DNA from: Gelatoporia subvermispora B
Lineage: Eukaryota > Basidiomycota > Agaricomycetes > Polyporales > Gelatoporiaceae
Assembly: GCA_000320605.2 (NCBI GenBank)
Contig: KB445805.1
Location: 372,001-436,000, forward strand
Length of the DNA stretch: 64,000 nucleotides
Direction of reading: 5' to 3'
Both the position numbers and the translations under genes were made by a program. The stretch's first letter is position 1, and each line of letters opens with the position of its first letter. This document shows, one piece after another, positions 35,639 through 47,859 of this stretch. The notes beneath the pieces are model-generated. The model saw nothing but the letters and a program-made list of their open reading frames with translations, ran no database searches and was not told where the DNA came from.

Positions 35639-37486
35639 CTACGGACTCAAGTGTTGCTTCTCCCCTCCGTACATCACATATTTTGCTCTGGAAGGGCGAG
35701 CCCTGGACCGCGGAGGTAGCACAGATGCATGACCAGTACTTGATGCGGAGCCAGCACTCAGAGCACGCGCATCGGAGGCGGTTTGTGCTTCGTGAGGGGG
35801 GCTGAGCGGCTGAGCTCTTCCCTTGCCTTTGTCTGTGGCACAGTTACGAACGATCTCCCCCTGGTCTGCGGACGGATGACCAAGGGTACTGGCCAGCGCC
35901 TGAGGGCGAACGGACGGTGTCGATCTCCGCTTCATCTGCGGTATGGTTTCGGCCGCCGGCAGGAATGAGGGCCCGGGGGACGTAGAGGCATCAGTGAATT
36001 GGGGAACACGAGCGCCGCTGGACGACCTCTTGCCGCTCTTGCCGCTGGTCTCATCGAATCTAGCTCGCTTGTGGCTGCGACTTGAGCTCGAGGACAGAGA
36101 CGACGCGTCAGAGGAAGACGCTTCGATGTCGGACGATTCGGAGTCATCCCGACCGCGCTTTCCCAGAGAACTCGGGCTGTGTCATAGTTCAGTGATGAAA
36201 GGCGACAAGTTGACAGCAAGCTAACTTACCATGAGGGAGATTTGTGCTCGTCAGCGAGGCCCAGGTTGGGAATGCCGTCCCAAGGCTCGTACACTAACTC
36301 CTCATTGTCGAATGCGTCCGAGTCGTACGCAGTGAAGTCCCACATTTTCGAAGAGAGGTACTTGACGAAGCGCAGCCCTGCATCCTTGCCCAAGTCCTGG
36401 ATCAGCAGTTGCCACACTTTCCGCTCGCCCTTCAGCTTCGTGCTGAGCATCGCTGCGTCGCCGATCACATCGTTCAAGAGGCGTCGCGTCTCTGCGAGCT
36501 TCTTCTCTAGTATCTTACGCTCGCCCTGCAGCTGCGCAGACAGTGTCCAGAGCCACTCGGGGTCATTTTCGTCGAGACCAGAGGGAGGGTATTGGTACGG
36601 GAGGAATTCCGCGAACGGGTCTTCGTCATCAGACTCGGATTTTCCCCCATCGTCTTCCTCGAGATGATCCTCGTCTCCAAAGGTGGGATAGTTCTCGTGG
36701 TCGTGAAGACCGTGCTCATCGTCGCCGTTTGCACCCCTTTGCTCTGGCGCGCAGATCACCTCTCCCTGCGCGCGCGCCTTCCTCACAGGAATGTCAATGG
36801 GGGGCAATAAAGCTGGGACGGGGCATGCGGCGGCGTTTCCAGACGGCGACGCGAGCTTACTGGACCCTGGCTCCGACTCCGACGGCGCTGGCACGGCTCG
36901 TTGGTTGAAGGCCGACGCACCGGCGAGGAACCTCATAGGGTGTGGCGTTGATTGACTTGGTTTCGCAAGTGGGCCATTGCCTGGTCGTGATTCCGACCCC
37001 TTGGAAGACTCAAGACTGTAGCGCACTCTGCGACGACTTGGCCCTGCCACAGGACCCGATGTGTCTGCGCCAACCAGTGTTAAGCCTGAATCTGGAGTGC
37101 ATGAGCGAAGATACAGCTGTCGGTGTACACACAAACGTACCTGTGGACTGACTTCCCATACTTCTCCGAGGCGAGCTTGGTGCAGGCGTCTGTTTCAGGG
37201 AGTGTAGGCTCCCCGGGACCTCAGGCGGCGGCATGCTCGGGCTATCGTCCTCTTTACGCGGAGTCCCGAGCGCCTTACGGAGGAGTAGCTCCTTGCGGGG
37301 GTTGTAATCTTTATCTCTAGTCTCCGCCTGACTTTGTGGCCGCGTCTCATTGGACAATCCTTCTCGTTGTAGGGTCGTGTTGTCGGTGGCCGCGGCGCGG
37401 CCACTGCGATCGCGTTGCACGCTGAAAGAGATGGTGTTGCGATGGGCGAACAGCTGTTCTATCATACTGTCCTTGTCTTCGGACAC
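35639..37486 (-). CDS. Hypothetical acidic, Ser-rich protein with coiled coil
   Basis: Three exons join in frame, from MSEDKDSMIEQLFAHRNTIS (start 37486) to YGGEKQHLSP (stop at 35639). The order is: basic/polar N-terminus; Pro/Ser-rich low-complexity region; a strongly acidic stretch around 36630-36700 (EDHLEEDDGGKSESDDED); a predicted coiled coil LQGERKILEKKLAETRRLL with a following ERKVWQLL helix (about 36420-36540); an aromatic patch MWDFTAYDSDAFDNEE; then a Ser-rich acidic stretch followed by a basic SHKRARFDE segment and a disordered basic tail. No enzyme motif is visible. Charge layout and a likely nuclear localisation patch suggest a nuclear or chromatin-linked role, but that is inference. 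GC content is higher than in the kinase block. Confidence 0.72.
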
Positions 37487-38053
37487 GGGAACGTTATATC
37501 GCTAAACAAAGGCTCAACTCCAGGACTGCGATGAAAGGAAGAGAAAGACAAACGCGAGCCAACGAGCAGACGGCACCCCATGTCAAGTCCCGACACTTGA
37601 CCTTCGTCAGGCGTTGTGTGCTACTAGAGCGCGTGTTGCTGGCCTTCGGCTACCAAGAGATATGGACCCCAATCAGCTGCAGCTCAATGTACAGTGAGCG
37701 TGCGTGTTACCATAATCGATATGAGCTTGGATGTGGATGATATGGTGATGGGTAATTGCGAGGTTCGCGCTGCTTGGTGCTGGATCGCAGTTGGGTGTAG
37801 AAGAGAAAGCGTGAATGAAACGGGCGCGGGATATAAAGGGCCGTGGCCTGGGCCGTCGAGTGGCACTACGCACGGGCCACGCGGTGTCGCAAAGCGCGTA
37901 TTGTTTCGCGGCGAATATGAGTCACGTGATACGCGTTTGCACCCACCGTTTCTTTGTGTCGCTTCGAACTTAGTCGTCCGCGACAGTAATGGAGACAATG
38001 AAATCCATTCAAGTGTAGCACGAGGTTGGTATGATACGTGGGGTAGTAATGCC
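37487..38053. other. Intergenic between two minus-strand genes
   Basis: Promoter of the acidic protein gene and 3' flank of the zinc-knuckle gene. GC-rich; no exon is supported. Confidence 0.4.
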
Positions 38054-39222
38054 TCAGAAGGTGACTACCTTTTTCTTCGTCACTGGTGCAGACGCCTTGC
38101 CGAATGCTTTCACAACGCCGGTGAAGGCCCCAACCTTGACGTTCGCCTGGCGTTTCGTTTTCTCGACGAACTTCTCCGCCTGGTCAATTTCAGCATTCTT
38201 CCGCTTCAATGTGTGGAAGTCGTCTTCATCTGCGCCTGCTTCACGGCCGGTGCCAAGGAAGACCGTTGACGCCGTAACGGTTTCTGAGGATCACAAATGA
38301 GCGATCCGCGTGAGTGCAGGGACAGCGTAGGGCGCACCTTTCTTCCGCAGGGGACAGTCCTTCGCGAGGTGCGTAGTCTCCCCGCACAACTTGCAAGAAC
38401 CGCCGTTCGGATAGATACCCTTGGACTGGTTCTTCGGACACGATGATGCGAGGTGTCCCTGGCCGGAACAGACGAAGCAGGATGCGTATGGTAAGGGGTT
38501 TTCGGGGTCGACCGGCTCCCTACACTTCGAGAGGTTGTGTCTCCAAGAGCCGCACCTTGAAAGATGCAATGTAAGACAGACGATGCCGGTCAGATCCAGT
38601 ACATTCACCGATAACATATCCCAACGGCAGATCTTCCAGGTTTCGCCCTCGCCCCTCCACCCTGCCCCTCGGCCCCGTCCGTGGCCGGTGCAATGAATGT
38701 AGTGCAATCTCTTGCGGTATGCCCCTTCTCACGGCAGGCGAAGCAGATGGTGTCTGCATGGCGATCGTCTATCCGCTGCAGTCTCCTTCGTTCCGAGGCT
38801 TGCTTGCGCGCATCCGCATCTGCTCAGCTTATAGGCCACCTTCGCAGATCACAGGACACAGCTTGATACATACCTCTCCCCCGCCTTTTCTCTTGCTTCC
38901 GGTCCTTCTTGCCTGTTGACCTCGACCGAGAACTCAATGTTGCGTCTCCAGAGCTTTGGCCAGATGGTGCGGCAGCGTCGGCGTCCCCTGTTGTGCTGGC
39001 AATGCCATTCTCTGACCCGTCGACTTTCGACTTTTGTGAGCCGTGTCTTTTGCACTTCTTCGGAGGAGCAGCAGCACTAGACACGATGGTGTTCTCAGCG
39101 TTGTCCGGTTGGGGGTTTTCATGAACGTCCTGATTGCCTGAATCTACCGGATCCAGCGCAGAGGTGTTGAAGCCTGCATCCACATACGTGCGCTTTCGCG
39201 CAAAATTTGTGTACCGTGTCAT
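38054..39222 (-). CDS. ZCCHC9-like zinc-knuckle protein
   Basis: Four exons, from MTRYTNFARKRTYVDAGF (39222) to KKKVVTF (TGA at 38054). The disordered, Lys-rich N-terminus is followed by four CCHC zinc knuckles (C-x2-C-x4-H-x4-C): FACREKGHTARDC; YRCGSWRHNLSKC, completed only after splicing; FVCSGQGHLASSC; and KLCGETTHLAKDC. The C-terminal exon begins ETVTASTVFLGTGREAGADEDDFH, a tail typical of ZCCHC9 proteins, and continues with a basic Lys-rich end. The family acts in the nucleus or nucleolus in RNA handling. The arrangement and tail distinguish it from retrotransposon gag proteins, which usually have one or two knuckles. Single-copy conserved gene embedded in the accessory region. Confidence 0.9.
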
Positions 39223-40497
39223 TATTACCGGGGGTCGCCTAGTGTATAACTTAATAGACCAGATCAATAACGCAGTGTTCTGCCAAGTCAGACCTCCTTC
39301 GCCTTTGCCGCTAGGAAATCTCCACGTGGAGACCACGTGCGAGGTGAGATATCATCTAAGCGCTCGATCTTCGTAAAGTCTTCTCTGTTTTTCTCTTCAG
39401 TTGTCTGGCTCGGCGTCGCTCAATTTGCACTGTTCTGGCGAAATGGAAGTCTCCTATACTTTGTGCTTAGTATCAGCAAAGCGAATTTACGAAATGTTGT
39501 TGACGATGTTTTTCTTCTGGCCCTGTGCTCTCGCGAGACAATGTTGGAAGATCAATCCACAAATGAGAAAGAAGGCTGCAAATTGGCACAGATCCCAAGC
39601 TTAGAACGAAGTCTGCGATGACGTTAGTCTAAATGACCTTCCTCACAGTGGTGACGTGCTCCCCCCACTTGGCAGTCCTTGCCTGGAATTCTACACCTGA
39701 GAACTGGAGTTCCCGGAGATCATCTTCTAATCGGCACACGTCTCAGTAGTATTGACTGAGCTCAGGAACTACCACTTCATGGCCTACATGCCTCATCTAG
39801 TGTCATTACACAATGCAGCGGTATCTCAGACTTGACCAGCTCACCGTGTTCCCGGCTGCGGTCTGATGTGCCTTCTTCTGCCCTGCGTTCAAACCAGAGA
39901 ATCCGTTGCCCCAATAACTTCGACCAATGGAACGCGAAGCGGTTCAGGACGCGCAGGGTAAGAATTCTCTCCAGGTTCTCACTCTTGGTGCTTGGTGACT
40001 GACAGCGAACTGTGTTCGAAGCCTCACGTCTTTAGAGTACTAGATCAACCGAACAGACTGACATCGCTGAGGTGTGTGGATGGCCACGAAAGGTTCTGTG
40101 GTTACATTATAGAATCTGTCTATCATCCGTCCTGTCAACTGCACACTATTTATGCTGCCTTCTCGGATGGTACAGCCTCGCAGGTTCCGGTGAGCACGTC
40201 CTTTTCCAAGTCAGCAGTCGTCTGTTCCAAATGGTACCTAAGGAGGAGTGAGCTTCCCGGGGCGTACAGCAACTCTCCCCTGCGGGAAAAACGGTCCGAT
40301 CAGCGATCTTCGCTTCAGGGGTTGAGACACTGCGGAGCCACCTAGGGCTCTTGCGAACTGCGATTCAACGAAAGGTGGCATGGTATCGAGCCACGAATCT
40401 GTTCCGCCTGAGATATAAGCCTAGCACGCCCCCGCAAATAACTGAGACACCTCCATCATCGTTGACACTTTGAAGTGCCCGAACCCTCCCTTTCAAC
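39223..40497. other. Intergenic, ZCCHC9 promoter and unassigned sequence
   Basis: Close to the gene (39318-39340) lie two CACGTG boxes, one in the palindrome CCACGTGG. A related pair occurs near 43230. The rest, to the carboxylesterase start, shows no supported coding exon. Confidence 0.4.
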
Positions 40498-42270
40498 ATG
40501 CGATCGCCCTTAAGCTCGCCCTTCTGCTTGTTCGCGCTCTTAGGCACCTTTACGACTTTGGTGGTCGCTCTACCTGGCCCTCGCGTGACTCTAGATACCG
40601 GTACCTTCACAGGCAAATATAATGGCTCCGCCGACTGCTATCTAGGAATCCCATAGTCCAAACCTCCGTGAGTTCGTCTCAGCTGCATATGTCTACAGCT
40701 GAGGCTCATTCGCTTGTGATAGCGTCGGTGATCTAAGATTTCGCCAGCCTGTCCCCAACGATCCGTACACCGGTGTATACAACGCGACGGAATTTGGTCC
40801 AATTTGCCCTCAAACCACCGTTCCAATAGGACACACCGCGTCATCGCATCTCAACCTGGTCAACGAACTTGTCTGACAGGTTCGCTCACAGACTATACAG
40901 GTCTGAGTATCAACATATGGGTGCCGAGCGGAGCAAATCCAGGAGATGATATACCCGTGGTAGTGGTACGTGTCATACATCTCTGATCCCTGTAAGTATG
41001 TGATGAACATTTGTCACAGTGGTTTCCCTACGGTTCGTTGTGCTACACGTGAGCTGGAAAAAGCTTGCTGACTGGATAATCTAGGGGCGTTCTTGTTTGG
41101 AGGAGCCCCTGCGTATGTCTGATTGCTAACGTAGTGCTGGATTTGCTAATATCACAGAAAGTTTCAACGGCGAAAAAATTATTCAACGTTCCATCGAGAT
41201 CGGGCAACCGATCGCATACGTAACTGTGAACTATAGGTAAGCAGCTGCTCTGCTTGCAAATGGCTACGTTGTCAATTCTGATGATTTTCTCTTACTAGAC
41301 TTGGAGGCGAGTGAAGCATTCGCAGACAGGGCCTGTGGGCAAGGAAGTATATGATTAAGTTGCAGGGTTTGGGTTCATGCCCGGCAAGGAAGCCAAGGAA
41401 GCCGGGATAACTAATCTCGGTCTGCGGGACCGTACGTAGCCGTTCATCCGAGTCTCACGTACTAATGGAGGAACTCACATCACATATGCTATCACCTCAC
41501 AGAACGGCAAGCCTTGCGTTGGGTGCAGCGCTACATATCAAATTTCGGCGGGGATCCTAACAGAGTAACGCTGTAAGTGATCGCCGCCGGAAGAACGCCT
41601 GTTCGGCTAACGCAAAATCGAACTAGTTGGGGTGTCAACTCAGGCTCCGCATCCGTCGCCGCACACATGCTCGCGAATGGCGGCGATGCAGAGGGCCTCT
41701 TCCATGGCGCTGTTATGCACTCTGGGTTCCCACTTCCTCTAAGCACATACTCACAGCTGCAGGATACCTACAATGCTATCGTTAATGCAACAAATTGCGC
41801 TGGAACTGCTGATACCCTACAATGCCTCAGGGAAGTCCCTTATGAGACGCTCCTTGGCGCGACATTGTCCGTTCCTGCAGAGACTCTGACCGAGGTTCGC
41901 AACGTCAGCCGGCTCGATGTTCCAACTCTAATGACCTTGATAGGGTTTTGAGCTCGTGGTGGACGGCGATCTCATTATGGAGCAACCCCCTACACAGATT
42001 CAACGAGGTCTAGTTGCACCGGTACCGTATATAATTTCGGTGCGCTCTCTTCCCGTAACATGCGACCAACGTTCTGATAGCGTCTTTAGGATACAGATGA
42101 CGAGGGTGCAGAGACAGGAGTCTACTTCACAGACATCGAGTCAGTATTATATTACCGAAGATTGCCTTCCACGGCTGACCACAACTTACGCGACAGTACG
42201 GAGAAAGGATGGGATGAACCTGCTGATCGAGCTCTTGCTGGATCATCCCCAATGAAGTCAATTCAGCCGG
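40498..42270 (+). pseudogene. Type B carboxylesterase, decayed
   Basis: Remains of a secreted carboxylesterase/lipase. The start ATG at 40498 opens a signal peptide (LSSPFCLFALLGTFTTLVVA), followed by VTLDTGTFTGKYNGSADCYLGIPY, VGDLRFRQPVPNDPYTGVYNATEFGP, SINIWVPSG, GAFLFGG, IEIGQPIAYVTVNYR, GFGFMPGKEAKEAG, RQALRWVQRYISNFGGDP, then HMLANGGDAEGLFHGAVMHSG and VVDGDLIMEQPP. Damage: a frame change with stops after ICPQTTVPIGHTA (about 40860-40890), and the nucleophile elbow G-E-S-A-G reads G-V-N-S-G, so the aligned catalytic Ser is Asn. The oxyanion GGG is weakened and there is a stop at 41949. The C-terminal third is hardly recognisable. Confidence 0.83.
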
Positions 42271-43491
42271 TTGGTTTGTATTCTTGTCAGATATAATAAT
42301 GTACTGACTACCTGCTCATCACAGCATGAAAGGCTGGTATGATGCTGCACGATCTTGTTGAGCATATTCCGAGTGTTACCGGCTAGAGTTATATTAATGG
42401 ACATTGTGCGACGCAAATTTAGTTCTCGATACTATTCCTGGCCTTGCGCTTCTACTGTGTTGTCCTGGACCTGCGAAACATTCCTGGAATCAGTGCTCAT
42501 TACTAGGTACTCGCTCGGACTTGTGGGCGGCACGTGATTAACGGAAGTGTGATCTGATGACAGTCGCGCGTTGTGCGACGTGGACCTGCCCTTCTGTTGC
42601 AGCCCTGCTTGACACGCCTTGTCTTAAGTGCGCTCGTAGTCATCTTCTGCCTTGTATTTGCACCGGATGATCCTCGTTCATATTCAAATATGAAGCCTTA
42701 GAATGCAACTCCGCATGAGACGCGGGACACGAGTACTTCTTGTCTCCAACCTCAAGTTCTGGGTGAATGCAGCTAACTGCGTAAGGGGTCATACGACCAT
42801 CGGTGTGAACATGGAATACGAATTCTCGTCAGTAACGTTCTCTTCTCCTCTGAGACCGAGTCGTAGGTCTTTCATATGTCTTCTATGTCCTTTGCATTGA
42901 ATGCACCTCATTTAAGCTCATAGATAGTCCGCAATTAGACGCCATTTTAATTTCCGATGAGCTTTCCAGAGTTCTGCGAAAGTCTTCTTTTTCCGTTGAG
43001 CCGGCTTGGTTCATGCTGGTCAAACATGGCATAGTGGGTCTATGTCGCGCATGATTGCGATGTAATGGGCGTATCTCTTCGTCGAAAGCTAGCGTAACGA
43101 TCTATTTTTTGTCGATGTCCACTAGCACAAAACCAAGCCAGGTTGAGCACAACGTAGAACGTCCGCAGTGTTGCCACAGCCTCTGAGGGCCTTTCGCTGG
43201 GGCGAACGCCATTGAAAGGAAAACTCCACGTGAGTTCCACGTGTATCGTAAGATTCGAATCTAAGCGCCAGAGTGAGGAGCAAAAGCGCTCATTCCTTTT
43301 CTCTCTTCCCCATGAGTATCTGCCTTTTCGCAACTGGCGACGCTCAGGCTGGCTGTTTTCTAGTGTTCTGGATGTTTTTGTGCACATAACTGGATATTGG
43401 ACGCATACAACCACTGATACGCTCTCTGACATCACCAAGGCGCTACACATACCGACTCAACCGAAGTACGAGGTCAACGCGCCGAAAATGC
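42271..43491. other. Intergenic, esterase relic to P450-C
   Basis: No gene is supported. Around 43228-43275 there is a short stretch with two CACGTG boxes resembling the ZCCHC9 promoter region at 39315-39360. Confidence 0.4.
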
Positions 43492-45483
43492 CTAGATCTT
43501 GACGCCTTCTTGACCTAGGATCAGTGACTCTGCTAGGGATGATTTTGGCTCTATTGAACACCGGAAGGGAACGGGATGACTGCCAAGGTGGTCAGTCGCT
43601 TTGCACTTTACTCAACACTCGTCGGCGGCTGGACTTACGACAGGACTCCTGATGTCATCTGGGGCCCAACTGGAATCGGTCGGTCCTCGGAGTCTAACGC
43701 ATGACTGATGTCGAATGTATGCAGTATGCATGCGACGTTGATGAAAAGGACCAGATCGCTGAAGTGTCTCCCTGGGCAAATTCTGTGCACGTCACAAGCA
43801 TCTTCAGACCTGGTCGACAACTAGATAACCGTGGCTCTGCTTACCTTCGTCCCGCACCAAACGCTGCGACCCCTGGGTCTCTAACGCTCGAGTTCAATAC
43901 GCCATTCTGGAGGAAACGCTCTGGTTTGAAGTCTTCTGGATCTGGGTACTGTTGCGGGTCATGGAGGATTGCCCTGACATATTTTGATGTCAACACTATG
44001 GTCTTCCCTAGCCGACGTCATTACTGCGTTCTTACCAGGTATTCTGCATCAGCAGTGTGCCTTTGGGGATGCGGTATCCTTTGTACTCATCATCGGCGAT
44101 ACATCTATGTGCGACGCCGAGTGGGGTAGCCGGCTGCCATCGCATGCTCTCCTTACATACGGCTTCAATGTACGGCAGAGACGACTGATCCGAGAACTCG
44201 GGTAATCTGCTTGGGCCGACTACTCGAACCAGCTCCTCTTGGGCTCTCTTCTGCACCTTTGGATAGAGCACCATCGCGAGGAAGAACGAATGCAAGGCGG
44301 AGACGGTCTACAAGCTGGTCAACACAACTTTAGCTATGAGCCAACTGGTACTCACTGTGTCGACACCACCCGCGTACGCCACTGCGGAAATGTTTTTGAC
44401 GACGTCTTCTTCCTCGGCGTGGCTCTCTCCCGGGACATTGATGATCCTCTGCGACAGACCAGCGGCTACAGATGGTACGGAACCGTCTTTCTGCGTCGAC
44501 AAGCAAGCTGCAATCTGGCACTACCTCAACGTTGAGAAAGATACTTACGATGGCATTGGTCCACGGCATCTCTTTCATTGTGCTTGCGCTCTTTCTCCAC
44601 TCAGCAGCCTTCCGCTGAAACCCTGCGCCAGGAACCCAAGCCGGAACGTACTTCAGGAACGGCAAAAAGTCGACCCAAAACGACCCCGGAATGAGGCCTT
44701 GCGCGAGGGCATACATTGCCTCCTCTGCAACAGCGATGTGTTTGTCGTCCTTCTCCTCGATCTCTATGCCGTAGACAACGGACACAATGTTAGCACCGAA
44801 CTGGCTGTTTTCATGTCATTCGTATCCCGGCACAGGAGCTGCAGGTCAACTCACTAGCGAATCTGCTCAGCGAACTTCTCCGGCTCGTTGTACAAGCGTC
44901 TAAGGAGCTTTCGTGCGGATTCGTGCATTTGTGGTTCGTATGCTCTGACGGCAGTCTGGTTAAAGTACTGGTGGAACCCTCGGCGATGTTGTCGCCATTG
45001 TTGTCCGTACGGCATGGTGGTGTAGCTCCAGTTCCAGCCAATCCTAGAGCCGCGCGTGAGCGTCAGGATCCAGTCGCTGATATGAACCCCGGCTCACAGG
45101 GTTATCATCTCCGTCTGTAGTCTGTCTGAATAGTTCGAGGAGCGCTTTTCAAGTAGTTCGACCACGTCTTCAAGAGCATTGAGAACGATCATCGGTTGGC
45201 CAAAGACGTTTACATATATGATGTCACCTGCCTTCCATTTTTCAATGCGGCACAGGAAGACATACATGACGGACAACCCACCGTACGTGTTCGCCCATTG
45301 CGCGTAAGTTCTCCAAGGTAGGTCGGACGGCACGTCAAGGGCGTTCCCGACTAGTGGCAGGGGCTTCGGTCCTGGTGGAAGGGGCAGCCTCCGAGATGCT
45401 GAGCCTGCTTTCAACAGCGCTCGCCATACCAGCAGTATCGACAGCGATACGACCACCAACGCTGAAGTAACGGTCAAGTCCAT
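43492..45483 (-). CDS. P450-C: cytochrome P450 monooxygenase, intact
   Basis: ER-anchored haem-thiolate monooxygenase. N-terminal helix LVVVSLSILLVWRALL and hinge RRLPLPPGPKPLPLVGNA; C-helix WRQHRRGFHQYF; QFGANIVSVVYGIE; SFWVDFLPFLKYVPAW; I-helix AYAGGVDT joined to TVSALHSFF; K-helix KESMRW; PERFLQNGVL; FGAGRR spliced to RICPGRHFSD, giving the Cys ligand. The last exon ends AESLILGQEGVKI with TAG at 43492. All joins are open. Unlike B and D it has no intron inside the I-helix Ala-Gly segment. It differs from B and D across its length, so it is the more diverged paralogue. Substrate unknown. Confidence 0.9.
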
Positions 45484-47859
45484 TGTGCAATCTCACCATC
45501 ATTCTCCGGTGCAGTATATATGATAACAGTGACCATGCTCAGTGCTCAGCATTCCTGCTCGGAATGCCGTGGTGACTGTGAGAGCCTCGCTGACGATTTG
45601 CATACCGGTCAGAAGGTCCCATTCTGTTTCGATTGCGCCTCGATTACGAGAGACCAGCGCTTTAGCAAGTGAACTCACTGGGCGATCAGATTATTCCCAG
45701 AAGCTTATCTTGTCCTCTCAGTTCGCACGAGCATTTCAAAGAGCGATCGCCCAGCCGAAGGTGAAAAGGTGAGAATCAGATTGGGATATGTCGGATCCTG
45801 GCGTTGCGCCCTGCTGCGGCCTCGTGCAGAGCTCGAGTACTCGGTATGATTTGCGAACTCGTCTAGAAGGTCTCAGGGTGCTTGTGCCACCAGCAGGAGC
45901 CTAGATCGGGAGACACACCATCATCTAGATGGGAACTGTAGGACTAGAGTGGGATACGAGGTCTTGAGGAGCCCAATCGGGCGGAAAGCGTGGAGATAAT
46001 TGATAGTCGCGCAGTGAGTTATGGGAACTATGCGAGCAGAGATCGAAGCTTGGATGTGTAGGCCTGTACAATTTGCATTTTCCCTGCGACACGCTGGTAG
46101 ATTCGCCGTGGTACTTGCAGAGTCGGAGCACACCACCTGCCAGACCTTCCGCACACGGCTGAGGGCGATCTCACTGCTAGCGCCCACGCCTTTCCCAGAG
46201 ACCTGGCTTCATCCGCACATGTGTCTCTGTTATGCACAGTTGCGCCCTCAATGACCCCTCGTTACTGCTATGTCACTGCGAGATGCTCGTCAGGCCGTAA
46301 TAGAGCCCGTCTTTGGCACCCCTAGGTGGCGGCGCAAACCTCAATCACCTCACTGCAATATCTTGCAGCATTGGCTTTCGGTCTAAACTCTTCGTGATCA
46401 TGGTGTGGACATGTCAACCTGCGTGAGTAAAACGTGGATATAGACCATGTCTGAATATGAGAAAGGCGGGCAAGAGGTATTCGCATATGGCGTGACACCA
46501 GGGCTGGAGAGTGATAGGAAGACATGTGAGTAGCAAGGCTCGGCCCTCTGGTACAAGATGAGTTAGCTAGGAGACAATACACAGGGCACCTAGAAACTGA
46601 CAGAGGCGTGGAAGTGGATGAAATGCTGCTTTGCAGAGTTTGTATGCATGATCGACCCGGTGACGTGTCGGTCACCAGCACACCTCTCTGGCGGCATAAT
46701 TTGACTTCATCGACCACCTCACATCTCTGGCAGTCCCCAATGACGTTCCCGATGATTTCAATGTTCGACCTCTTCGTTCCAATTGCCGTTGGAGGCAGCG
46801 AGGTTATAGAACCGTACCTGATGACCTAGCAGGTGTCGTCCCTGGCATGTACACCTGCATCCCGAGCGTCCCTGGCGCACACATATTCAGGACAAGTAGC
46901 GTCGGTGGCTAGGGGCTCAACCAATGTCAACTTGTGGCGCGATACTCGTGTACCTGACTGGCTCATGTAGCGCCATAGATTCAATATCAGGCAAACCACT
47001 TTATCACCAGTGGAGGGTTCGAAGGATTTCTAACGTACCGCACTGGTCCCGAAGGGGGCCGTCATAGATGCCTCAGTAAGTCTTAACTTTTGGGTCTTCG
47101 CGATACGCTGGCCCCATAGCATGCATTGTCCCGAGCCATGCTCCGAAGTTGTTCTCGAGGGCCTTCGAAGTTAGCGCGGTCACGAAATATGCAATCTGTG
47201 CAGTTCTCAGTGTTTTATTTTGCCAAACCGAGCAAGTCTGGCATTGGTCTGACGTGAAATAACACCTTCGAATCTTTGTCGTCCCAAATTTGCATCCGAG
47301 TCTACTTCATTCGACGCAAACTTTGAGACACCGGTCAACAGCGCACGAAGGGGTCATTGGAGCAATGCCGATTACGATGATCTTCCCAACCCGCGACGTT
47401 GAACACAGGCGGCTGCAGACTCATGTCATATGGTGCTCGTTAACATCCCAATAGACCTTAGATTGCACAGGAAAGGCAGGAAATGCCAATAACACCGGGA
47501 CTCGATCGAACGGAACAACGCCAAGCCTCTGATCGAGCATAACATATGCAATAGCAGGCGAGAAGGCGAGGAGGCACTAGTGCATGTAAAACTGGAGGTG
47601 TTTCGGGTACACTGTGTTGGTTGGTTGTAGGCGAGACGCTCCCAACGTCGACTAAGCATCAGTAAGTCGGATCTGTGTAATGTAGCTGCGTGCACGACGC
47701 GATTACCTGGCATAGCAGCTGACAGCATGACGATCCACTACCTCAACAGGTCGACGTTTCGTGAGCACGATATCAATGGCTAGGAGAGTATGCGCACTGG
47801 TCAGCCGATTTCACCGCATCCCATTGAACGTTTGCATCATCGTCGGTACAAAGCCCAGC
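45484..47859. other. Long intergenic stretch, no gene recognised
   Basis: About 2.4 kb upstream of P450-C. Several open stretches (for example 46322-46717 minus, 47426-47728 minus) have no start context, domain or paralogue that I can support. Confidence 0.4.

Noticed and set aside
37826..37845. ATATAAAGGG as a TATA box on the plus strand
   Set aside because: No plus-strand gene follows; both neighbours are on the minus strand.
38054..39222. Zinc-knuckle protein as a retrotransposon gag
   Set aside because: It has four CCHC knuckles, introns and the GADEDDFH tail of ZCCHC9 proteins, and no reverse transcriptase, integrase or LTR nearby.
46322..46717. 131-codon minus-strand open stretch in the 45.5-47.9 kb gap
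   Set aside because: No recognisable motif or splice context, and typical of random frames in this composition.
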